The notes under the pieces: generated by a model
Databases searched by the model: none
Seen by the model: only the letters and a program-made list of their open reading frames with translations
What the model was told of the DNA's origin: nothing
Source: Halomonas smyrnensis AAD6
GTDB taxonomy: Bacteria; Pseudomonadota; Gammaproteobacteria; Pseudomonadales; Halomonadaceae
NCBI RefSeq assembly: GCF_000265245.1
Contig: NZ_AJKS02000009.1
Span: 723-64,722, forward strand
DNA length: 64,000 nucleotides
Direction: 5' to 3'
Made by a program: the position numbers and the translations under genes
Shown here: one piece after another, positions 58,802 to 64,000 of the stretch
Layout of the letters: each line of letters starts with the position of its first letter
Numbering within the stretch: the stretch's first letter is position 1

Positions 58802-60130
58802 TTGAGCGCCCACGACTCGTCGCCCACAACCACCCTCTCGGCCGCATGGAGCCTGTGGGCGCTATTGCTCGGCGTCGGCCTGCTGATGCTGGGCAACGGC
58901 TTGCAAGGCAGCCTGCTCGGCATCCGCGCCGCCGAGGAGGCGTTCGGCAATACCGTGACCGGTCTGGTGATGTCGTCCTACTTTGTCGGCTTCCTGGCCG
59001 GCTCGACCCTGACCCCGCGCAAGCTGCGTCAGGTCGGCCATATCCGGGTGTTTGCGGCCCTGGCCTCGATCACCTCGGTGGCCATCCTGGTGCACGTGCT
59101 GTTCATCGATCCCTGGGTCTGGGCCGCCATGCGCCTGATCACCGGTTTCGCCTACGCCGGCCTCTATGTGGTCACCGAGAGCTGGTTGAACGGTCACGCC
59201 AGCAATCGCCTGCGCGGACGACTGCTGGCCTTCTACATGGTGATCAGCTATCTGGGCATGGGCGGCGGCCAGCTGCTGCTCAACGTCGCCGACCCCGGCG
59301 GCATGGTGCTGTTTTTGATCGTGTCGATACTGATGTCGCTGGCCCTGGTGCCGATCCTGCTCAGCTACACCCCCCAGCCGGACACCGGCACCCCCGAGGC
59401 CATGAGCCTGCGACGCTTGTACCGGCTGGCGCCGCTGGGGACCCTGGGCTGTCTGCTGACCGGCATCACCAACGGCAGTGTCTTCGGCATGGGGGCGGTA
59501 TTCGCCACCGGCAGCGGCCTGGCGGTGGATCAGGTCGCCGCCTTCATGGGGGCCTTCATCCTCGGCGGCGCCCTGCTGCAATGGCCACTGGGCAAGCTCT
59601 CGGACAAGACCGACCGCCGGGTGGTCATCGTGGTCGTTGCCGCCATTGCCACCGGGCTGTCGCTGGCCGGCCTGCTGCTGGAGCCCGGGCATGCCTTGCC
59701 GCTGACGCTGCTCGGCGTGCTGCTCGGCGGCACCACCTTGACCCTCTACTCACTGCTGCTGGCCTGTGCCAACGATGCCCTCACACCGACTCAGACGGTG
59801 GCGGCAAGCAGCAGCCTGGTGCTGGCACTGGGCATCGGCGCCATCCTCGGCCCGCTGAGTACCGGGCTGCTGATGGATGCCATCGGCCCCGATGGCTTCC
59901 TGTGGGATCTGGCGCTGATACATGCCGTCATCGTCGTCTTCGGCGGTTATTGCCTGGTGCGCCAACCGGCCACCGGCGTCGAGGAACACGGTCACTACGT
60001 GGCGGTGCCCGCCGGCACCGCACCGCTGGGCGCCACCTGGGTCGAGGAGGCGGCCAGCGAGCCCAGCCAGCTGGAGCTGGGCCTGGTGGAGGCCGCACCC
60101 GAGGCGACACCGGACGACGCGGCCGACTGA
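58802..60130 (+). CDS. Major facilitator superfamily transporter
   Basis: A 442-residue carrier with 12 membrane segments. Its layout resembles YcaD-type MFS proteins (MSSYFVGFLAGSTLTPRKLRQVGHIRVFAAL, about 58-88; GLYVVTESWLNGHASNRLRGRLLAFYM, about 120-146). The start is a TTG at 58802 with GGGAG upstream, 25 bases after the dioxygenase stop, so the two are probably cotranscribed. The substrate is unknown; a trimethylammonium compound or pathway product fits the context. The C-terminal tail is acidic. A frame shifted by one across the same DNA is a shadow and is not annotated. Confidence 0.88.
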   Translation: MSAHDSSPTTTLSAAWSLWALLLGVGLLMLGNGLQGSLLGIRAAEEAFGNTVTGLVMSSYFVGFLAGSTLTPRKLRQVGHIRVFAALASITSVAILVHVLFIDPWVWAAMRLITGFAYAGLYVVTESWLNGHASNRLRGRLLAFYMVISYLGMGGGQLLLNVADPGGMVLFLIVSILMSLALVPILLSYTPQPDTGTPEAMSLRRLYRLAPLGTLGCLLTGITNGSVFGMGAVFATGSGLAVDQVAAFMGAFILGGALLQWPLGKLSDKTDRRVVIVVVAAIATGLSLAGLLLEPGHALPLTLLGVLLGGTTLTLYSLLLACANDALTPTQTVAASSSLVLALGIGAILGPLSTGLLMDAIGPDGFLWDLALIHAVIVVFGGYCLVRQPATGVEEHGHYVAVPAGTAPLGATWVEEAASEPSQLELGLVEAAPEATPDDAAD

Positions 60131-60147
60131 GAGGCACGACATAGACG

Positions 60148-60171
60148 AAAAAAGCCCCGCTAGCGCGGGGC
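60148..60171 (-). terminator. Rho-independent terminator of iolB
   Basis: Stem GCCCCGC / GCGGGGC with a TAGC loop, and TTTTTT on the minus strand after the hairpin. A second perfect hairpin (AGACGTC-AG-GACGTCT) lies at 60176-60191, nearer the iolB stop. Confidence 0.8.
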
Positions 60172-60211
60172 GAAGAGACGTCAGGACGTCTTGGCTAAGA
60201 GAGATGCGCGG

Positions 60212-61015
60212 TCATTGCTTGACGATCCACTCGTGGGCGGGGTCGTTCTGGAACTTCCACTCACGCTTGGGACCGGCCATCACGTTGAGATAATAGAGTT
60301 CATAGCCGTGAGGCGCGCCGACCGGATGATAGCCCCGCGGCACCATCACGCAGCAGCCATTCTCCACCGCCATGGTCTCGTCCAGGCTGCGATCGTCGGT
60401 ATAGACGCGCTGGAAGGCGAAGCCCTGAGACGGGTTCAGTCGGTGATAGTAGGTCTCCTCGAGGATCGACTCCTCGGGCAGGTTATCCACGTCGTGCTTG
60501 TGCGGCGGATAGCTGGACCAGTTGCCGGCCGGCGTATAGACCTCGACCACCAGCAGGCCATCGGCCGGCTCGGAATCCGGCAGCACATCCTGGATATGAC
60601 GGGTATTGGTACCGTCACCGCGGGTGCTCTGCTTGATCTGGTCGGGACCGATCAGCCGCGGCGCGTGGTTACCATGTCCCGGGGCGCTGCACACCGCAAG
60701 CTCCATATCGGTGGTGGCCTCTACCTCGAAGCTGACGCCGTCGGGCAGATAGACGGCGTAAGGCGGCACCTTCTCGAAGATGTCCATGCGCTCGCCGATG
60801 TCCTCCCAGCGGTGCTCGCCGCAGGTCACGGTGGCGCGACCGGTCAGCAGCACCAGACAGTGTTCCCGACCGCCGGTGTTGGCCTCGAAGCGCTGGCCTC
60901 GGGCCAGCCGTTGCACCCGGAAGCCGACGTGGTTCCAGCCAGCAGATTCCGGCGTGATATCGAGTACCGTGCCTTGATCGTCGGGCGCATGCGGGCGTAC
61001 CAGTAGTGAGGTCAT
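60212..61015 (-). CDS. iolB: 5-deoxy-glucuronate isomerase
   Basis: A 267-residue bicupin enzyme of myo-inositol breakdown, converting 5-deoxy-glucuronate to 5-dehydro-2-deoxy-gluconate. The metal site is in WSSYPPHKHDVDNLPEESILEE (about 167-188); a family motif follows in FAFQRVYTDDRSLDE and VPRGYHPVGAPHGYELYYLNVMAG. Length matches IolB (about 270). It lies 20 bases after an iolG-like gene and is the last gene of an iolR-iolG-iolB unit. AGGAG precedes its ATG at 61015. Confidence 0.95.
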   Translation of the reverse strand: MTSLLVRPHAPDDQGTVLDITPESAGWNHVGFRVQRLARGQRFEANTGGREHCLVLLTGRATVTCGEHRWEDIGERMDIFEKVPPYAVYLPDGVSFEVEATTDMELAVCSAPGHGNHAPRLIGPDQIKQSTRGDGTNTRHIQDVLPDSEPADGLLVVEVYTPAGNWSSYPPHKHDVDNLPEESILEETYYHRLNPSQGFAFQRVYTDDRSLDETMAVENGCCVMVPRGYHPVGAPHGYELYYLNVMAGPKREWKFQNDPAHEWIVKQ

Positions 61016-61035
61016 GGGTCGTCGCTCCTGTCGGG

Positions 61036-62031
61036 TCAGTGAATGTCAGCCAGTGCGATGCGCCGGCCTTCCTCGAGGGAACGCACCGCGGCCTCGGCCA
61101 GACGCAGCGCCTCGAGCCCGTCCGTGGCATCGGTCAACGGCGAGCGCTGTTCCTTCCAGGCGGTGACGAAATCGTCGATCTCGCGGGCGTAGGCGGCCGC
61201 GTAGCGCTCGAGGAAAAACCAGTGCGGTTTCTCCTCCACCTGACCGCCCTCGCCGGTGAAGCGCAGCCGGGTCGCGGTCTCGTTCTGCGCCTCGAGCATG
61301 CCCGCGCTGCCGAAGGCCTCGATGCGCTGATCGTAGCCGTAGCAGGCCCGGCGCGAGTTGTTGATGTGACACAGCCGGCCGCTCGCGGTGGTCAGGGTCA
61401 CCATGGCGGTATCGACATCGCCGGCCTCGCCGATGGCCGGGTCAATCAGGCAGCTGCCGGTGGCCTGCACGTGGGTGATCGGCTCGTCCAGCAGCCAGCG
61501 GGCCATGTCGAAATCGTGAATCATCATGTCGCGGAAGAGTCCGCCCGAGGCCGCCACATATTCGGCGGGAGGCGGCGCCGGATCGCGGCTGATGATGGTC
61601 AGCGTTTCCAGCTCGCCGATCCGCCCTTCCACTACGGCACGCTTTAGGGACGCAAATTGCGGATCATGGCGACGGTTGAAGCCCAGCGCACAGGTCACCG
61701 GATGTGCCTCGAGGACTTGCAGCGCCTCGCCGGTGCGAGCCAGGTCGAGGGCGATCGGCTTCTCACAGAGCACGGCCTTGCCGCTGCGGGCGGCGCGTTC
61801 GAGGTAGTCGGCATGGGTCGGCGTGCTGGAGGCGATCAAGATGGCATCCACTTCGGCATCCTCGAACGCCGCCTCGGCGTCGATAACGCGCGCACCGAAC
61901 TGCTGGGCGAGCGCCTCGGCGGCCGCGATGTGATAATCGGCCACCGCGACCAGCCGGGCATCCGGATGCGCGTCAATGGCCTGTGCATGCACCTTGCCGA
62001 TACGGCCGGCGCCGATCAGGGCGAGTCTCAT
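61036..62031 (-). CDS. iolG: Inositol 2-dehydrogenase (Gfo/Idh/MocA family)
   Basis: A 331-residue NAD-dependent dehydrogenase. The Rossmann motif is LALIGAGRIGKVHA (about 3-16), the family lysine is in VLCEKPIALD (about 91), and GGLFRDMMIHDFDMARWLL (about 163-181) carries the catalytic Asp/His. It oxidises myo-inositol to scyllo-inosose; specificity is assigned from the iolB and iolR neighbours, and scyllo-inositol or another cyclitol is possible. The iolA, iolC, iolD and iolE genes are not in this window. Confidence 0.9.
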   Translation of the reverse strand: MRLALIGAGRIGKVHAQAIDAHPDARLVAVADYHIAAAEALAQQFGARVIDAEAAFEDAEVDAILIASSTPTHADYLERAARSGKAVLCEKPIALDLARTGEALQVLEAHPVTCALGFNRRHDPQFASLKRAVVEGRIGELETLTIISRDPAPPPAEYVAASGGLFRDMMIHDFDMARWLLDEPITHVQATGSCLIDPAIGEAGDVDTAMVTLTTASGRLCHINNSRRACYGYDQRIEAFGSAGMLEAQNETATRLRFTGEGGQVEEKPHWFFLERYAAAYAREIDDFVTAWKEQRSPLTDATDGLEALRLAEAAVRSLEEGRRIALADIH

Positions 62032-62087
62032 GGGCGTGTCCTATGGTTTGTTAGTGGCAGGTATCGCGCATTGATTTCCCCGATGGG

Positions 62088-62951
62088 TCAGGCGCGTTCC
62101 TCGTCATCCGGCTGACCGCTGCGCTCGCGGGCCTTGTCCTGGCGAACCCCCAGCGAGATCGCCAGGGTTTGCGTCAAGCACAGCGAAGCGGTCAAGCCGC
62201 GAAAGCTCTTCACTTCAGCCTCGTGCACCACCAGCGAAACATCGGCGATGCGGGCCAGTGGGCTGAGGTTGGAGTCGGTGATCACTATCAGCGGAATCTC
62301 ACGCTTGCGCGCCTCGTCGGCCGCTTCTCGAGACTCTTCGGCATAGGGCGAGAAACTGACCACCAACAGCGCATCCTGAGGCTCGATGTTGCGCACCTGC
62401 TCGCCATACATGCCACCCAGCCCATTGACCAGGAAAGTGCGCTTGTCGATATGATGCAGCGCATACGTCATGTAGCTGGCGACGACGAAGCTGCGCCGCG
62501 CGCCCATCACGTGGATGGCGCGCGAGCGCTCCAGAATATCGAGCGCCCGCTCCAGCTGACGGGGATCGATACGCCCCGGAAGCTGGTCGAGCACCTCACG
62601 ATTGGCCTCGGCGAACTCCCACAGCAGCTCGGTACTGTCGGGGGTCTCACCGGTGGCGGTACGCACGGCACGAATGCGCTCGTTGTAATTGGGCAGCTCG
62701 TCCACCAGGCGGGTGCGAAACAGCTGCTGCATCTCGGAAAACCCTGAGAAGCCGAAATGATTGGCAAAGCGGATCAGAGTCGATGGAGTGACATCAGCAC
62801 GCTCGGCCAGCTTGGCCACGGTCGCGAAGGCCACTTCCTGCGGATGATCGAGCAAAAAACGCGCCGTTTGCTGTAGGCGCCGACTCAGCGACGGATAATC
62901 CGCCGTGATACGCTCCTCCAGCGTGGAGAAGTCTTGAAGTGTCTGGCTCAT
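62088..62951 (-). CDS. iolR: RpiR-family repressor of inositol genes (IolR-like)
   Basis: A 287-residue RpiR protein. The N-terminal helix-turn-helix is at about 1-77 (VAKLAERADVTPSTLIRFANHFGFSGF). A SIS sugar-phosphate-binding domain follows at about 125-255 (HVMGARRSFVVASY, VVSFSPYAEESREAADEA). RpiR-type IolR represses inositol catabolism in Sinorhizobium and senses a pathway sugar phosphate. The ATG at 62951 has GAGGCAGACATC upstream. A GGAA-N6-TTCC motif lies 67 bases before this start, consistent with autoregulation. Confidence 0.9.
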   Translation of the reverse strand: MSQTLQDFSTLEERITADYPSLSRRLQQTARFLLDHPQEVAFATVAKLAERADVTPSTLIRFANHFGFSGFSEMQQLFRTRLVDELPNYNERIRAVRTATGETPDSTELLWEFAEANREVLDQLPGRIDPRQLERALDILERSRAIHVMGARRSFVVASYMTYALHHIDKRTFLVNGLGGMYGEQVRNIEPQDALLVVSFSPYAEESREAADEARKREIPLIVITDSNLSPLARIADVSLVVHEAEVKSFRGLTASLCLTQTLAISLGVRQDKARERSGQPDDEERA

Positions 62952-63017
62952 GATGTCTGCCTCGCTGATGGGGCCTGGTGCGATGCCGTGCATCCTGTCG
63001 ACACAGGATAGGCAAAA

Positions 63018-63031
63018 GGAACAAAAATTCC
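63018..63031. promoter_or_regulatory. IolR-type operator GGAA-N6-TTCC
   Basis: GGAACAAAAATTCC is a GGAA-N6-TTCC inverted repeat, the motif reported for the RpiR-type IolR of Sinorhizobium meliloti. It lies in the AT-rich region between iolR (minus) and a decayed isomerase gene (plus) and could control both directions. Confidence 0.65.
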
Positions 63032-63100
63032 ATTTACACGTTAGTCTAGAATAGCGCGATGCCGATTGCACGAATCCCGTTCATGCCAAAGAGATGCAGC

Positions 63101-63842
63101 ATGTCTCAAGCGACGCTGAAATTTGCCTTGAATCACATGGCCTGACCCCGGGGACGCGTCGGCAGCGGATCGAGACGGCGTGTGCCAGAACAGCCTCGTC
63201 GATCTCGACCAGTCACGCGCCGCCGGGAACGCGCCCGGGCGCTGGGCGTCGAGATCCTGAGCATCATCAATGCCCTCTCCCCGTTCAACATGTGGACGTG
63301 CCGCCCAGGCCGACCGCTAGCCCGGTTGGTCCATGCCTGCGGCGGGCGCGGCCTGGAGCTGTGCCCGCTGGTCAATGCCGACGCTCAGGGCGACAAGAGC
63401 GCCGCACTCGAGCCGGCGCTCTTGTCGCTGAAGAGCATCCCGGGCCAGCACGATCTCAAAGGGCTTCGTCGAGCCGCTCGACTTCCCCGCCTAGAGAACC
63501 TCGACCAGCCGAGCCGATTGCTGCACGAAAGCCATGACGGCGACGTGTCTCTCGCCCCCTGTGCCAAAACCGTGCATGAACAGGACGCCCCCGCAGGTGT
63601 GCTGCGTAGGATCATGGCCCTCCTCCTCCAGGTGCACTACAGCATTAATCCACCGCCCCCAACGCACGCGCGCACCGGCATCGGAACATCGGCGAGGCCG
63701 AGATCGACTGAAACGCCTTCTTCAGGATCCTGGCGATATCGGCTTCGACGGCGCGCTGTCGAGCTGAGTGTTCGGCAGAATGAACGCGGAGGAGTCCTCG
63801 CGCTTCATGCGTGATGAGGATGGCCCCTGGATGTCGCTCTAG
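63101..63842 (+). pseudogene. Decayed sugar-phosphate isomerase/epimerase gene (IolE/IolH/IolI-like)
   Basis: Pieces of one TIM-barrel isomerase appear in shifting frames. ATG 63101 (AAAGAGA upstream) gives MSQATLKFALNHMA then TGA. ARALGVEILSIINALSPFNMW (63232 on) continues into LELCPLVN and LLSLKSIPGQHDLKGL. Near 63660 RHRNIGEAEID is followed by TGA where family members have Trp. Then come GDIGFDGALSS in another frame and EESSRFMRDE before TAG at 63840. Several frameshifts and stops make it a pseudogene. It is divergent from iolR across the IolR operator, consistent with a former inositol-pathway isomerase. Family identity is by pattern only. Confidence 0.6.
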
Positions 63843-63991
63843 CAGTTGGGATTCAGGGCCTTTTTCGCAGGCTGTGCCCACGGCTGGAAGCGGAGTACCA
63901 AGACGCGCCAACGAAACGCTTATTCCATTGCGTGACACATTTCATCACCCAGTGGCGCCACGCCGTCGCGGCGGGCAACCCTGTCTGGTGA
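63818..63991 (+). other. Open C-terminal-like fragment of unknown origin
   Basis: A 57-codon stretch open after a TGA at 63815 ends in TGA at 63989-63991. It reads GIQGLFRRLCPRLEAEYQDA and later RLFHCVTHFITQWRHAVAAG, which has the composition of a real helical protein end. No start or ribosome site is visible. It may be a relic of another gene; I do not recognise the family. Confidence 0.3.
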
Positions 63992-64000
63992 GCATTGTGA

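Noticed and set aside
58846..60144. 432-codon open frame on the same strand as the MFS gene
   Set aside because: It is out of frame with the 12-helix MFS protein and is Arg/His/Gly-rich with no membrane pattern, so it is a shadow.
63645..63938. 97-codon minus-strand open frame near the window end
   Set aside because: It overlaps the recognisable isomerase relic on the plus strand and has no motif or ribosome site.

Overview
This 64 kb window is GC-rich, gene-dense gammaproteobacterial chromosome. Gene content and protein character (thiI, metG, nth, argF, grxD, rnt and argG of gammaproteobacterial type, two BCCT carriers, a TAXI-TRAP transporter, a carnitine operon in Pseudomonas-like order) suggest a halophilic or marine Halomonadaceae (Halomonas-like) bacterium. 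That assignment is an inference from gene content. No rRNA, tRNA, CRISPR array, intact insertion sequence or prophage was seen.

Layout. (1) 1-8.1 kb, minus strand: a type I secretion and giant adhesin locus. A TolC-OmpA fusion, a LapB-like ABC exporter, a HlyD-type adaptor and a LuxR-type regulator are followed by the 5' part of a LapA-like adhesin with a TAAG protease site. (2) 8.4-17.5 kb, plus strand: small hypothetical, thiI, a PAS-PAS-GGDEF-EAL c-di-GMP enzyme, metG, an orphan rnfB, nth and a YdcF-like gene. (3) 17.5-20.8 kb, minus: sulfur genes (YeeE/YedE transporter, periplasmic rhodanese) and a GST. (4) 20.9-27.4 kb: a start/stop-coupled cassette of CheY-like regulator, membrane/PAS/DnaQ-exonuclease fusion, small membrane protein and SSS-domain histidine kinase (CrbS type), with a convergent DUF294 nucleotidyltransferase. 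(5) 27.5-31.5 kb: hlyU-like gene, argG, rnt, grxD, argF. (6) 31.5-34.9 kb: a less GC-rich pair, an exported metallo-beta-lactamase-fold protein and a TonB-dependent receptor.

(7) 35.1-45.6 kb: a tartrate/glycerate catabolic operon (tartrate dehydrogenase, glycerate 2-kinase, TAXI binding protein, fused TRAP permease, enolase, pyruvate kinase, tartronate semialdehyde reductase) divergent from a LysR gene. It could carry substrate from uptake to pyruvate. (8) 45.8-60.1 kb: quaternary-amine catabolism. It holds cdhC-cdhA-cdhB-hocS for carnitine, two BCCT carriers, two head-to-head GlxA/AraC regulators, a Rieske protein, a gamma-butyrobetaine hydroxylase-like dioxygenase and an MFS carrier. A divergent pair is embedded in it: a frameshifted His/Gly/Glu repeat protein and a PiuC-like hydroxylase. 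(9) 60.2-63.9 kb: an inositol fragment iolR-iolG-iolB with a GGAA-N6-TTCC operator and a divergent, decayed sugar-phosphate isomerase gene.

The least ordinary items are the membrane-anchored sensor-exonuclease fusion, the enolase/pyruvate kinase pair inside a tartrate operon, the TolC-OmpA fusion, the frameshifted 42-bp repeat gene, the probable AUC-initiated BCCT gene, and AraC-type 20-21 bp spaced direct repeats at three promoters of the quaternary-amine region.
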